Below, piece by piece: positions 1 to 11,580 of a stretch of 56,106 bases of DNA. The notes below the pieces were generated by a model. That model was not told the DNA's origin. It ran no database searches and worked only from the letters and a program-made list of their open reading frames with translations. The position numbers and the translations under genes are program-made. This stretch comes from Frigoribacterium sp. Leaf186 (GTDB lineage: Bacteria > Actinomycetota > Actinomycetes > Actinomycetales > Microbacteriaceae): the NCBI RefSeq assembly GCF_001423905.1, contig NZ_LMPQ01000001.1, forward strand, positions 810,189 to 866,294, read 5' to 3'. The stretch's first letter is position 1; each line of letters starts with the position of its first letter.

Positions 1-9
1 CCTGGCGGG

Positions 10-465
10 TCAGTAGACGTGGGGCTCCTGGTCGCGGGCCGAGGTGGCGGCGACGACCGACGGCACGAGCAGGAGGGCCACGACGGCGACGGCCGGCACG
101 ATGAGTGCGACGCCGATGGTCGGGTTGGCGAAGACCCCTTGCAGGCTGCCGATGCCGACGGCGAACTGCAGCACCTGCCAGACGATCGCGGCCCCGCGGA
201 TCCAGGCCCGGCCGCGCAGCGCTCCCAGCACGATCGAGGCGAGCCATGCGGTGGCGAGCAGCGTCAACACGACGATCGCGACGGCCGACGGGTACGAGTC
301 GGGGCGGGCGACGAGCAGCTCGACGAGCAGGAAGACCGCGGTCGCCGCGATGAGCAGGAACTCGCCCACGAGCAGGACGATCACGACCCAGAGCAGGGCC
401 GGTCGACGCGTCTCGGCAGACCGACCGGTCTCGTCTCGGGGGCCGTCGGTGCCTGCTGTCGTCAC
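10..465 (-). CDS. Hypothetical four-helix membrane protein
   Basis: This 151-residue protein has a short hydrophilic N-terminus and four hydrophobic segments (about residues 23-51, 58-83, 88-108 and 115-140), so it is very probably an integral membrane protein. No catalytic motif or named family is recognised. The GTG start is preceded by GGGAGG about seven bases upstream. It is divergent from whiB1, and the two share a gap of about 170 bases, so their promoters lie close together. Function is unknown. Confidence 0.7.
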   Translation of the reverse strand: MTTAGTDGPRDETGRSAETRRPALLWVVIVLLVGEFLLIAATAVFLLVELLVARPDSYPSAVAIVVLTLLATAWLASIVLGALRGRAWIRGAAIVWQVLQFAVGIGSLQGVFANPTIGVALIVPAVAVVALLLVPSVVAATSARDQEPHVY

Positions 466-619
466 GTGTGAGCCTCCCGGAGATCCCTTGATTTGGCGGT
501 ATCAGTATGCGACCATATTCGAGGTCGAAGTGACGTGCACATTGCGGTGCGCGCCTCCCGAATTCTTTTCTTTCCCCACCACGAACCAGGCGCCTCGACG
601 TGCCTGGTTCTGCATCTTT

Positions 620-625
620 AAGGAG
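620..625 (+). promoter_or_regulatory. Ribosome binding site of whiB1
   Basis: AAGGAG lies nine bases before the ATG at 635. It fixes the start of the 82-residue WhiB1 rather than the much longer open frame that runs upstream. Confidence 0.8.
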
Positions 626-634
626 TACCCATCG

Positions 635-883
635 ATGGATTGGCGTGACAAAGCCGCTTGCCTGCAGGCTGACCCGGAGCTCTTCTTCCCCGTCGGCAAC
701 ACCGGCCCCGCCGTCGACCAGATCGACAAGGCGAAGGCCGTGTGCGGACGCTGCACCGTCACCGAGACCTGCTTGCAGTACGCGCTCGAGACCTCGCAGG
801 ACTCGGGTGTCTGGGGTGGCCTGAGCGAAGACGAGCGCCGCGCCCTCAAGCGTCGTGCCGCTCGCGCGCGCCGCGCCAGCTGA
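635..883 (+). CDS. whiB1: WhiB1-type iron-sulfur transcriptional regulator
   Basis: This is an 82-residue Wbl protein. WhiB1 proteins carry a nitric-oxide-sensitive [4Fe-4S] cluster, contact the primary sigma factor and control essential genes. The four cluster cysteines are at residues 9, 37, 40 and 46, followed by the G-V-W-G-G turn and a basic tail rich in Arg and Lys that binds DNA. Length, the MDWR start and cysteine spacing match M. tuberculosis WhiB1. The converging neighbour pdtaS is also next to whiB1 in M. tuberculosis, which supports orthology. The start is set by AAGGAG at 620-625. Confidence 0.95.
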   Translation: MDWRDKAACLQADPELFFPVGNTGPAVDQIDKAKAVCGRCTVTETCLQYALETSQDSGVWGGLSEDERRALKRRAARARRAS

Positions 884-933
884 TCCACCGTCGCCCGGAC
901 CCCGGTCGGGCGACACCCGGCCTCGTGGCCGAT

Positions 934-973
934 GACGAAGCCCGGCACCTGATCCCAGGTGCCGGGCTTCGTC
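934..973. terminator. Bidirectional hairpin terminator between whiB1 and pdtaS
   Basis: A perfect 17-base-pair stem (934-950 with 957-973) closes a six-base loop between two converging genes. There is no clear T-run on either side, as is common in high-GC actinobacteria. It probably terminates both transcripts. Confidence 0.75.
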
Positions 974-998
974 GCGTCCGGGCCGGGTCGAGACCGGC

Positions 999-2492
999 TC
1001 AGGGCTGGGTGAGCCAGCGGAACGGGATCTCGATGGTGACCTCGGTGCCGTTGCCGACGAGGGTGTGCCAGTCGATCGTGCCGCCGAGCTCGCCCTGGAT
1101 CAACGTGCGGACGATCTGGGTGCCGAGGCCCGAGCCGACCTTGCCCTCGGGCAGCCCCACGCCGTTGTCACGCACCTTGACGGTGAGTTCTTCGGCACGG
1201 CGGTCGGCGACGATCTCGACCTCGCCGTCGCGACCGTCGAGCCCGTGCTCGACCGCGTTCGTGACGAGTTCGGTCAGGGCCAGGGCCAACGGCGTCGCGT
1301 ACTCGCTCGGCAGGGCGCCGAAGCTGCCCGTCATGGTGGGCCGCACCGTGGTGTTGTGGCTCGACGCGACCTCGGCGATGAGCATGAGCACCCGGTCGAA
1401 GACGGTGTCGAAGTCGACGTTCTGGCTGAGCCCCTCCGACAGGGTGTCGTGCACGACGGCGATGGACTGCACCCGTCGCATGGCCTGCGTCAGCGCCTCG
1501 CGGGCGACGTCGGTGCGCGTGCGTCGAGCCTGGATGCGGAGCAGCGACGCGACCGTCTGCAGGTTGTTCTTGACGCGGTGGTGGATCTCGCGGATCGTCG
1601 CGTCCTTGGTGATCAGCTCGCGCTCCTGGTGGCGCAGCTCGGTCACGTCGCGGCAGAGCACGATCGCCCCGACGCGCTCGCCCCGGTCACGCAGGGGGAT
1701 GGCCCGCAGCGACACGGTGACCCCTCGGGCCTCGATGTCGGTGCGCCACGGGGCCCGGCCCGTGACGACGAGGGGCAGCGACTCGTCGATGACGAGCTTG
1801 CCGGCGAGCAGCCCCGTCGTGACCTCGGCCAGCGACTCGCCTTCGAGCTCGCCGGCGAACCCCATCCGGTTGAAGGCCGACAGCCCGTTGGGGCTCGCGA
1901 AGGTCACCATGCCGTCGACGTCGAGACGCAGCAACCCGTCGGAGGCGCGGGGTGCGCCCCGTCGCGGACCCGTCGGTGCCCCGAGGTCGGGGAAGTCGCC
2001 GGCGGCGATCATCGCGAAGAGGTCGTTGGAGCACTGGTTGAAGGTCAGCTCTTGGCGGCTCGGGGTGCGGGCCTCGCTGAGGTTCGTGTGCCTCGTGATG
2101 ATCGCGATCGGGGCGTCGGTGACGTCGGGACGGCTGGCCCCGAGGCGCCGCAGCACGGGGACGGCCCGGACGCGCGTCGGCGTCTCTTCGTACCAGTCGG
2201 GAGCGGCGGAGTCGACGATGCGGGTCGTGGTGAACGCCTGCTCGATCTGGTCACGCCACTCGGTGCGCACTTCCTGCCCGACGAAGTCGCGGTAGAAGAG
2301 CGTGGCCGAGCTGGACGGCCGGGCGTGCGCCACCGCGACGAAGCTGCCGGTCTGCGTGGGCACCCAGAGCACGATGTCGGCGAAGGCCAGGTCGGCGAGC
2401 AGCTGCCAGTCCCCCACCAGCAGGTGCAGCCACTCGACGTCCACCTCGCTCGAGAGGCCCTGGGCGAGAACGAGATCACTGAGCGTCGACAC
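999..2492 (-). CDS. pdtaS: PdtaS-like sensor histidine kinase
   Basis: This 497-residue cytosolic kinase has an N-terminal GAF-like part (about 1-150), a PAS-like part (about 185-285), and a HisKA_2 block with the phospho-acceptor histidine in R-E-I-H-H-R-V-K-N-N at about residue 304. An HATPase domain follows, with a V-R-D-N-G-V-G-L motif. In M. tuberculosis PdtaS phosphorylates the antiterminator PdtaR, which controls RNA-level regulation. No PdtaR gene is present in this window. There is no transmembrane segment. The GTG start has only a weak Shine-Dalgarno sequence, so the N-terminus is less certain than the rest. Confidence 0.9.
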   Translation of the reverse strand: MSTLSDLVLAQGLSSEVDVEWLHLLVGDWQLLADLAFADIVLWVPTQTGSFVAVAHARPSSSATLFYRDFVGQEVRTEWRDQIEQAFTTTRIVDSAAPDWYEETPTRVRAVPVLRRLGASRPDVTDAPIAIITRHTNLSEARTPSRQELTFNQCSNDLFAMIAAGDFPDLGAPTGPRRGAPRASDGLLRLDVDGMVTFASPNGLSAFNRMGFAGELEGESLAEVTTGLLAGKLVIDESLPLVVTGRAPWRTDIEARGVTVSLRAIPLRDRGERVGAIVLCRDVTELRHQERELITKDATIREIHHRVKNNLQTVASLLRIQARRTRTDVAREALTQAMRRVQSIAVVHDTLSEGLSQNVDFDTVFDRVLMLIAEVASSHNTTVRPTMTGSFGALPSEYATPLALALTELVTNAVEHGLDGRDGEVEIVADRRAEELTVKVRDNGVGLPEGKVGSGLGTQIVRTLIQGELGGTIDWHTLVGNGTEVTIEIPFRWLTQP

Positions 2493-2656
2493 CCGTTCAG
2501 TCTAGGTCGACGGTCGGAGCCGTGACGCCCGCGGCCCCCGCGCAGCCGCGGCGCCAGGACGGGTTCTCCACAGACCGTCGAGTCGGTCTGGTTTCGCCAT
2601 CTCACATGTCATATCTTCGGAACATGCCCGGATGATCGTGAACAGGAAGACTGCCG

Positions 2657-3220
2657 ATGCCCTCGAACAACCACGCCCTCGCCCTCGTCGAGCCCCTCGT
2701 CGACCCCCTCGTCCCCGAGACGCCGTCGCGACCGCACCTCCGGCCCGTCCCGCCTCTCGAGAGCGCGCCCCGCCCGAGCGACGACGTCGCGCACGACGCC
2801 GCCGCCGACGCCGGGGCATCCGACGACGTCACCCCGGCCGCCGGTCGACGGGCGAACAGGGCACCGGCCTCGTCACCGTTCCCCGACGACCCCGCCTTGC
2901 TCGTCGAGAACCTCGTGCGGTGCGTCGTCGAGATCCTCGCCGGAGCCCGAGATCTCGACCAGGTCTCGCGCTGGGTCACCGAAGACGTCTACCGCACCCT
3001 GCACACCCGCGTCGTCCTGGCCGCCCGGGCCCGGTCGGCGCACGGGACCCGGGTGCAGCGTCCGGCCTTCACCGTCGGCGGCATCCGACTCAGCTCCCCG
3101 GTCGAGGGGGTCGTCGAGGCCGTCGTCGTCCTGCACGGACGGGCCCGCAGCCGGGCGGTCGCCGTCCGACTCGAGACCTACGACCGCCGCTGGCGGGCGA
3201 CGGCCGTCCACGTGCTGTGA
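2657..3220 (+). CDS. Rv3235-family protein
   Basis: This 187-residue protein has a disordered, Asp/Pro/Ala-rich N-terminal half (about 1-80). Its compact C-terminal half (about 85-187) contains L-V-R-C-V-V-E-I-L-A-G and ends in W-R-A-T-A-V-H-V-L. That pattern matches the Rv3235 family, which sits just upstream of secA in many actinobacteria. The structure suggests a small alpha/beta domain, but no biochemical role is established. AGGA lies upstream of the ATG. It converges on secA, with a strong hairpin between the two. Confidence 0.8.
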   Translation: MPSNNHALALVEPLVDPLVPETPSRPHLRPVPPLESAPRPSDDVAHDAAADAGASDDVTPAAGRRANRAPASSPFPDDPALLVENLVRCVVEILAGARDLDQVSRWVTEDVYRTLHTRVVLAARARSAHGTRVQRPAFTVGGIRLSSPVEGVVEAVVVLHGRARSRAVAVRLETYDRRWRATAVHVL

Positions 3221-3225
3221 ACGAG

Positions 3226-3259
3226 CGACGCGCCCCCGACCGGTGTCGGGGGCGCGTCG
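3226..3259. terminator. Bidirectional hairpin terminator between the Rv3235-family gene and secA
   Basis: A perfect 15-base-pair GC stem (3226-3240 with 3245-3259) with a four-base loop lies between converging genes. Such stems serve as terminators in actinobacteria even without a T-tract. Confidence 0.75.
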
Positions 3260-3281
3260 TCGTCGCGGGGTGGGTGTGGAG

Positions 3282-6128
<2,847 letters not shown>

Positions 6129-6267
6129 TGGTGTGCTCCCATGTGTTCGGTCGAACCCGCGGAACGCTCCGCGGTCTCGCTGAGGTGATCCGCATCGGAG
6201 CACCGAGATGTCGACGGTCCGTCCTGGACCGGCCCACGATCGTAGCAAGCGTAGTGGCCGACCCCCT

Positions 6268-6299
6268 GGGAGGCGGCAAGGACGTGCCCTGCGCCTCCC
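6268..6299 (-). terminator. Possible terminator downstream of hpf
   Basis: An eight-base-pair inverted repeat (GGGAGGCG at 6268-6275 and its complement at 6292-6299) lies just beyond the hpf stop codon and before secA. The 16-base loop is long, so support is modest. Confidence 0.35.
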
Positions 6300-6329
6300 G
6301 GGGCGTCGACCACCGGGCGTGTCAGACGG

Positions 6330-7034
6330 TCAGCTCACGAGTCCCGCCCGCAGTGCCGTCGCGGCCTCTTGCAGGTCGGGCGAGTCCTGGTCGAGCCCGA
6401 TCACGCCGTAGTCCCAGCCCTTCCGGCGGTAGACGACGCTCGGTCGCTCGGTCTCGGAGTCGATGAACAGGTAGAAGTCGTGCCCGACCAGCTCCATGTA
6501 GTAGAGCGCGTCGTCGACCGTCATGGGCGTCGACGCGAACACCTTGGTGCGGATGACCACGGGGCAGTAGTCGTCCTCGAACTCGTCGGCGGGGGCCTCG
6601 TCGCCCACCACCGGCACGGCCCCGGTGCGCACGAGGTCGAGCGTCTCGGCCGCGGCCGGCGTCACGCCCACCCCGCTGAAGTCGGCCGTCGAGGCCTCGC
6701 GCAGCGACGTCGGCCGGTGTTGCCCGCGATGGATCTTCTGTCGGTCCTTCGCCCGTCGCACCCGTTCGAGGAGGCGCCCGATCGCGAGGTCGAAAGCCGC
6801 GTACTTGTCGCCTGCCGTGGACTCGGCGCGCACGAGGGGGCCGGGGCCGACGAGCGTCAGCTCGACCCGGTCGTCGCCCGCCTGGCCGCCGGACTTCTCG
6901 TGGTGACGCGAGACCTTGACCTCGAGCGCCAGTGCCTTGGTGGCGAGGACGGCGACCTTGTCGGCCTTCTCGGTGGCGTACTCGCGGAAACGATCGGTGA
7001 TGCCGACGTTTCGACCCGTGACGGAAATTTCCAT
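6330..7034 (-). CDS. hpf: Ribosome hibernation promoting factor, long form
   Basis: This 234-residue protein has the N-terminal ribosome-binding domain (about 1-105, starting M-E-I-S-V-T-G-R-N). A charged linker follows, then the C-terminal dimerisation domain (about 175-234, with D-D-A-L-Y-Y-M-E-L-V-G-H-D-F and Y-R-R-K-G-W-D-Y-G). Two domains mean the long form, which pairs 70S ribosomes into inactive 100S dimers in stationary phase. AGGAGG lies six bases before the ATG. It sits between comF and secA, as in M. tuberculosis. Confidence 0.95.
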   Translation of the reverse strand: MEISVTGRNVGITDRFREYATEKADKVAVLATKALALEVKVSRHHEKSGGQAGDDRVELTLVGPGPLVRAESTAGDKYAAFDLAIGRLLERVRRAKDRQKIHRGQHRPTSLREASTADFSGVGVTPAAAETLDLVRTGAVPVVGDEAPADEFEDDYCPVVIRTKVFASTPMTVDDALYYMELVGHDFYLFIDSETERPSVVYRRKGWDYGVIGLDQDSPDLQEAATALRAGLVS

Positions 7035-7117
7035 GACGACCTCCTGTGGCTATCGACGTGCCGCCTGTCAGCCAGGCGGATGTCCTTTCACGCCTTTCGC
7101 CCCACCGTAGCCATGCG

Positions 7118-7131
7118 GACACCCCCGTGTC
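7118..7131. promoter_or_regulatory. Short inverted repeat upstream of hpf
   Basis: GACAC and GTGTC arms flank four cytosines about 85 bases upstream of the hpf start codon. The arms are only five bases, so this could be an operator or chance. Confidence 0.2.
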
Positions 7132-7212
7132 ACGCATCGTTCACCCTGGCGCGGCGGATCGACAGGTGCGGCACGACCGCTGCCACCCTCCGCCGTGCCC
7201 GTCCGCCCCTCC

Positions 7213-7258
7213 CCCGTCGGCCCGTCGGCCCGTCGGCCCGTCGGCTCGTCGGCTCGTC
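7213..7258. repeat. Eight-base tandem repeat at the comF stop codon
   Basis: Five head-to-tail copies of CCCGTCGG or CTCGTCGG are followed by a partial sixth that runs into the comF stop codon. The repeat marks the end of comF and the start of the gap before hpf. Confidence 0.85.
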
Positions 7259-8048
7259 ACGCCGTCGACCCCGACCACGACGGCGTGGCGGCCAGACACG
7301 CCGCACCGACGACCACCGCACCCCGGGCCCTGACGGCACGACACGCCTCGAGCAGGGTGCCGCCCGTCGTCACGACGTCGTCGACCAGCACGACGTGCAT
7401 GCCACCCAGGTCTCGCCGGCAGCGCAGGCTGCCCTCGCGGGCGCGCAGCCGCTGCTGTCGGTCGCGGCCCTTCTGGCCTCCCCCCGCCGTCGCCGTCGGC
7501 ACGAGCACCCGCCGGCCGACGGTGAGGCCGAGCCGCCGCAGGACGAGGTCGACCGGGTCGTAGCCTCGCCGCCGTCGCCCCCGGCGGGACGGCGGGACGG
7601 GAACCACCAGCACGGGGAGGTCGGGCGGGGCGTCGGCGCCGGCGTCCGCCCTCTCGGCCTCGGCCGTCACGACCCGGGCGCAGGCCTCGAGGGCGGCCGC
7701 CAGGGCCGGGGCGAGCGCCTCGGCGAGGCGGACGCGGCCGCCGTTCTTGAACGCGAGCACGACGCCCCGCACCTCGAACGCGTAGGCGAGGCCGGCGAAG
7801 ACGGGCAGCCCGTCGGGCAGGTCGACCCGGGTGACCTCGGGGACGAGACGGCGGCGGCAGTCGTCGCAGAGCGCGACGTCGGGCGCCCGGCAGCCCGCGC
7901 ACGACACGGGAGAGACGACCGACAGTGCCTCGCGCGTCGCCCGCCCGAGCGCACTCCGCCAGGCGACCGCCGGTCGAGGGCGCGGGCCGAGGCGGGGGCG
8001 GGACGACTGAGGCACCCCGACAGCGTGACGTGCGCCGGCGGCCCTCAC
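7257..8048 (-). CDS. comF: ComF-family phosphoribosyltransferase-like protein
   Basis: This 263-residue protein has an N-terminal zinc-finger-like block (C-A-G-C then C-D-D-C around residues 50-65) and a C-terminal phosphoribosyltransferase fold. The PRPP loop V-V-L-V-D-D-V-V-T-T-G-G-T lies near residue 220. ComF proteins act in DNA uptake in competent bacteria, but their role in most actinobacteria is unproven. The GTG start follows GGGAGG by only four bases, so the N-terminus could lie further in, for example at the GTG at 8015. The C-terminus runs into a short tandem repeat. Confidence 0.85.
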   Translation of the reverse strand: MRAAGARHAVGVPQSSRPRLGPRPRPAVAWRSALGRATREALSVVSPVSCAGCRAPDVALCDDCRRRLVPEVTRVDLPDGLPVFAGLAYAFEVRGVVLAFKNGGRVRLAEALAPALAAALEACARVVTAEAERADAGADAPPDLPVLVVPVPPSRRGRRRRGYDPVDLVLRRLGLTVGRRVLVPTATAGGGQKGRDRQQRLRAREGSLRCRRDLGGMHVVLVDDVVTTGGTLLEACRAVRARGAVVVGAACLAATPSWSGSTA

Positions 8049-8116
8049 CGCGCCTCCCAGGGCCGACCGGGGACGACGGGTGGCCCGGCCGGCCTGGGGA
8101 GGAGCCGACGCCCTCG

Positions 8117-9817
8117 TCAGCGCTGGGTGGCCAGCAGGTCGGCCGTCAGCCCGGTCGCCTGCCAGCTGCTGCCGCGGGGCTCGAGGACGTCACCGTCGGC
8201 GCTCAGCACGAGCAGGCGGTCGAGCCCGTTGCCGCCGACGACGGCCACCGCCTCGCCCGACGGCCGCCCGGCGCTCGACGAGTCGCCGCCCACCTCGGAC
8301 GTGGTCACGCGGGACGACTCGCCCACGGTGGTCAGCACGGCCACGGTGAGCTGGTCGGCCCAGGTCGCGTCGACCGGGGCGCCGTCCGGGGCGGACAGCT
8401 CGAGCGGTGGGCCCAGGCGGATCGGGACGCCGTCGGAGTCGCGCACGATCGCGGCCACGAGGAGGCGCGAGGCACCCTGGTCGTCGAGCAACAGCAGGGC
8501 GCGGGTCCCGTCGCGCGAGACGCGGAAGGTGATCGCCCTCGGCCCCGTCGGCAGCGACGTCGCCACCGGGTGCGCCGTGCCGTCGGACGAGTACGCCCTG
8601 AGGCTCGTCGGGTCGTCGGCGACGAGCGACCAGACGAAGCCCGCACCGTCGAGCGAGGGGGCCACGAGTCCCGACCGACCGTCGACCAGGCGCGCACCGC
8701 CCGAGGCCGAGACGGCGTACGCACCCGACGCCGTGCCCACGGCGGCGGAGCCCTGGTCGGAGGCCAGTTCGATCGACCGGGGGCGCAGGTCCTCGATCGC
8801 CGCCGACAGCCCCGGCAGCTGACTCGTGGCACTCGCCGTGGCGAAGCCCAGCACCCCGTCGGCCAGCACGAGGGGCCGGGCGTCGACCGCGGGGTCGCGG
8901 ACCGGTGCGGGCTGTTGCATCGCCGGGACCGACAACGGGGCACCCTCGACGCTCAGCTCGACGGCGGTCACGGTCGCCAACGTCGAGAAGCTCGCGAGCA
9001 GCTGCGCCTGCATGCGGGCCCGCGCGTCGGGGGTGGCCTCGAGGGCGTCGGCGGTGAGGTCGACCCTGGCCGTGCCGTCGTCGACCGTGATGGCCGTCAG
9101 CGACAGCTGGGTGCCCTCGGGGAAGGCCGAGACGACGGCGCCCTGCAGCCAGTCGGAGGGGCCGTCGAGCAGCGCGGTGGCGAGGCGCGTGCTGGTCGAC
9201 GACCTCGCGAGGAACCACCGCTCGTCGGGCACGAGGTAGGTGAAGGTCGGGTCGTAGAAGTAGGCGGCGTGCGCCCGGAAGACCGAGTCGAAGGTGGCCG
9301 GTGAGAGGACGATGCCGTCCGGGGCGTCGCTGATGCGCCACTCGTCGCCCTCTTCGACGAACGAGAACGCGAGGGTCGTCGTCGTGGACGACGTGGCCGG
9401 GGTGTAGTGCCCCGCCGAGTCGACGGTCGCCGACCCCACGAAGGCGTAGTCGAGGGTGGACGCACCGACCCGCGTGGTGGACCCCACGCCGGGGCGGATG
9501 GTCACGCTCGCCCGGGGCTCCCACTCGTCGGCGAACCCGGCGCTGAGGAACTCCCGGGCGACGCCGTAGTTGTCCTGCGAGCCCGTCCCTGCCGAGAGGA
9601 AGTCCCGCAGCAGTCGCTCCTGCGAGCTGCCCGCGACCGGGCCGTTGGGCCGGAACACGAAGTCGCTCACGACGTCGTCGCTCACGACGTCGCCCTGCTG
9701 CACCTGACCGCCGTCGGGGATGCCGACGCAACCGGTCAGCGCGACGAGGGCGACCACGAGGAACGCGAGGGCCGCCGAGGCACGGCCCGCCCGCCGGGCC
9801 GGTCGGCGCTCAGACAT
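8117..9817 (-). CDS. lpqB: Lipoprotein LpqB, partner of MtrAB
   Basis: This 566-residue lipoprotein has a signal peptide ending in the lipobox L-T-G-C, with the lipidated cysteine at about residue 30. A GerMN-type domain follows (about residues 190-310), then a long beta-rich part expected to form the LpqB propeller. In mycobacteria LpqB interacts with the MtrB sensor and influences MtrA activity. The ATG at 9817 overlaps the mtrB stop in ATGTCTGA, which indicates translational coupling. That ATG was chosen over the upstream in-frame start because it places the signal peptide normally. Confidence 0.92.
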   Translation of the reverse strand: MSERRPARRAGRASAALAFLVVALVALTGCVGIPDGGQVQQGDVVSDDVVSDFVFRPNGPVAGSSQERLLRDFLSAGTGSQDNYGVAREFLSAGFADEWEPRASVTIRPGVGSTTRVGASTLDYAFVGSATVDSAGHYTPATSSTTTTLAFSFVEEGDEWRISDAPDGIVLSPATFDSVFRAHAAYFYDPTFTYLVPDERWFLARSSTSTRLATALLDGPSDWLQGAVVSAFPEGTQLSLTAITVDDGTARVDLTADALEATPDARARMQAQLLASFSTLATVTAVELSVEGAPLSVPAMQQPAPVRDPAVDARPLVLADGVLGFATASATSQLPGLSAAIEDLRPRSIELASDQGSAAVGTASGAYAVSASGGARLVDGRSGLVAPSLDGAGFVWSLVADDPTSLRAYSSDGTAHPVATSLPTGPRAITFRVSRDGTRALLLLDDQGASRLLVAAIVRDSDGVPIRLGPPLELSAPDGAPVDATWADQLTVAVLTTVGESSRVTTSEVGGDSSSAGRPSGEAVAVVGGNGLDRLLVLSADGDVLEPRGSSWQATGLTADLLATQR

Positions 9818-11573
9818 CGGCACCCCTCGTCGTCGCCGTCGAGACGGCATCCGTCTCGGAGGTCGGCACCGAACCCGTCCAGGGCTCGCCGGTCACGGGC
9901 ACGGTCGTCTCGCCCCGACGGTCCGGCGGCACCACCGGCAGGGGCGAGCCCTCGAGGCGACCGCCGGCCACCCGGGGCAGGGTGACGACGAAGCGACTGC
10001 CCGACCCCGGCTCCGACCACACCTCGAGCCGCCCGCCGTGCAGGGCGGCGTCCTCGAGGCTGATGGCCAGTCCGAGACCCGTCCCCCCGATCGTGCGTCG
10101 ACGCGACGGGTCCGCCCGCCAGAACCGGTCGAACACCCGCGCCGCGTCGTCGGGGCTCATGCCCACGCCGTGGTCGCGCACGGCCACCGCCACCGCCGAG
10201 GCGTCGCTGTCGACCTCGACCTCGATCGGGCGCCCCTCGCCGTGCTCGATGGCGTTGCCGAGGAGGTTGCGGAGGATGCGCCGCAGTCGGCGGGGGTCGA
10301 CCTCGGCCTCGAAGTACCCACCGCTGGCGACGACCGACACGACGCTGCCGGACTCGGCCGCCAGCGGACCGAACTCGTCGACGCCGTCCTCGACCAGCCG
10401 CACGACCGTGACCGGCTCGGTCTCGAGCTCGACGGCCCCGGCGTCGAACCGCGAGATCTCGAGCAGATCGGCCAGCAGCAGCTCGAAGCGGTCGACCTGC
10501 GTGTGCAGCAGCTCGGCCGTCCGGGCGGCCGACGGCGTGAACGAGGTGCGCTGGTCGTAGAGCACGTCGCCCGCCAGGCGGATCGTGGTGAGCGGCGTGC
10601 GGAGTTCGTGCGAGACGTCGCTGACGAACCGTTGCTGGACGCGCGAGAGCTCGGCCAGCTGCGAGATCTGGCGCTGCATGGCGTCGGCCATGCCGTTGAA
10701 CGACCGCCCCAGGGTCGCGACGACGTCCTGACCCTTCTCGGGGATGCGCTCCTCGAGGTGGCCGGCCGCGATCTTCTGGCTCGTCTCGGCCGCGGTGCGG
10801 ATGGGCCCGACGACGAGACGCACCACGAGGTACGTGATGGCCCCGATCAGCAGCACGAGCGCGAGCGACCCGATGCCGAGCGTCCGCTGCATCAGGTCGA
10901 GGGTGGCCTGCGCGTCGCTGAGGTCGTAGACGAGGTAGAGCTCGTACTGGCCCGCGGTGGGCACCTGGAGGGTCGACCCGACCGCGATGCCGGGAGACCC
11001 GCCGCCCTGCGACGTCGGCGGCAACGACACCGACTGCGTCGAGAGGCGGCCGTCGTCCGTGGCCACGGCCTCGCGCAGGGCCGGCGAGATGACGGAGTCC
11101 GGGAAGTCGGGGCTGGCGATGTTCTGGATCGTCTGCGGGCTGTTCTGCCCCGGGGTGCGCAAGATGGCGATGCTCGTGCCGCCGGGGCTCGAGGTCGACC
11201 CGAGGATGGCCGTCTGCGCCTCGTTCTGCAGCGCGTCGAGCTCGACCTGGTTGGCGTCCTCGGTCGCGGTCGCCGAGTCGAAGATGCTCTGCGCCAGCAA
11301 CGTCGCCCGGACGCTCTCGGCCTCGACCTGTTCGCGACGCTGGTCGTAGAGGCTCGTGCCGATCGTCACCGAGATGAGCGTGCCGATGATCGTCACGGCC
11401 ACGGTCGAGAGCACCACGGTGAGCGCCACCGTGCGGAACGACAGGGACGACCGCCAGAACCCGACGACCCGGGTCGGCCAGGTGCGCCACGCGGGCGGCC
11501 GCCAGGCCGCCACCCCGCCCGACCGCAGGGGCCGGCCCTGCTCGGGCCTCTCCGCCGCGGACACGAGCGTCAC
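9810..11573 (-). CDS. mtrB: Sensor histidine kinase MtrB
   Basis: This 587-residue membrane kinase has two transmembrane segments (about 47-70 and 234-255) flanking an extracellular domain, then a HAMP linker. The dimerisation block S-D-V-S-H-E-L-R-T-P has its phospho-acceptor histidine at residue 322. N-box (N-L-L-G-N-A-I-E-H-G), G1 (D-H-G-V-G-M) and G2 (G-G-T-G-L-G-L) motifs are intact. MtrB responds to envelope and division state and phosphorylates MtrA. The GTG start lies seven bases after the mtrA stop, with a weak Shine-Dalgarno sequence. Confidence 0.94.
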   Translation of the reverse strand: MTLVSAAERPEQGRPLRSGGVAAWRPPAWRTWPTRVVGFWRSSLSFRTVALTVVLSTVAVTIIGTLISVTIGTSLYDQRREQVEAESVRATLLAQSIFDSATATEDANQVELDALQNEAQTAILGSTSSPGGTSIAILRTPGQNSPQTIQNIASPDFPDSVISPALREAVATDDGRLSTQSVSLPPTSQGGGSPGIAVGSTLQVPTAGQYELYLVYDLSDAQATLDLMQRTLGIGSLALVLLIGAITYLVVRLVVGPIRTAAETSQKIAAGHLEERIPEKGQDVVATLGRSFNGMADAMQRQISQLAELSRVQQRFVSDVSHELRTPLTTIRLAGDVLYDQRTSFTPSAARTAELLHTQVDRFELLLADLLEISRFDAGAVELETEPVTVVRLVEDGVDEFGPLAAESGSVVSVVASGGYFEAEVDPRRLRRILRNLLGNAIEHGEGRPIEVEVDSDASAVAVAVRDHGVGMSPDDAARVFDRFWRADPSRRRTIGGTGLGLAISLEDAALHGGRLEVWSEPGSGSRFVVTLPRVAGGRLEGSPLPVVPPDRRGETTVPVTGEPWTGSVPTSETDAVSTATTRGADV

Positions 11574-11580
11574 CGCCGGG

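Noticed and set aside
7129-7145. GTCAC followed by a second TTCAC, resembling a direct-repeat MtrA site
   Set aside because: The second half is imperfect and the spacing does not match the motif as I know it, so it could not be told from chance.
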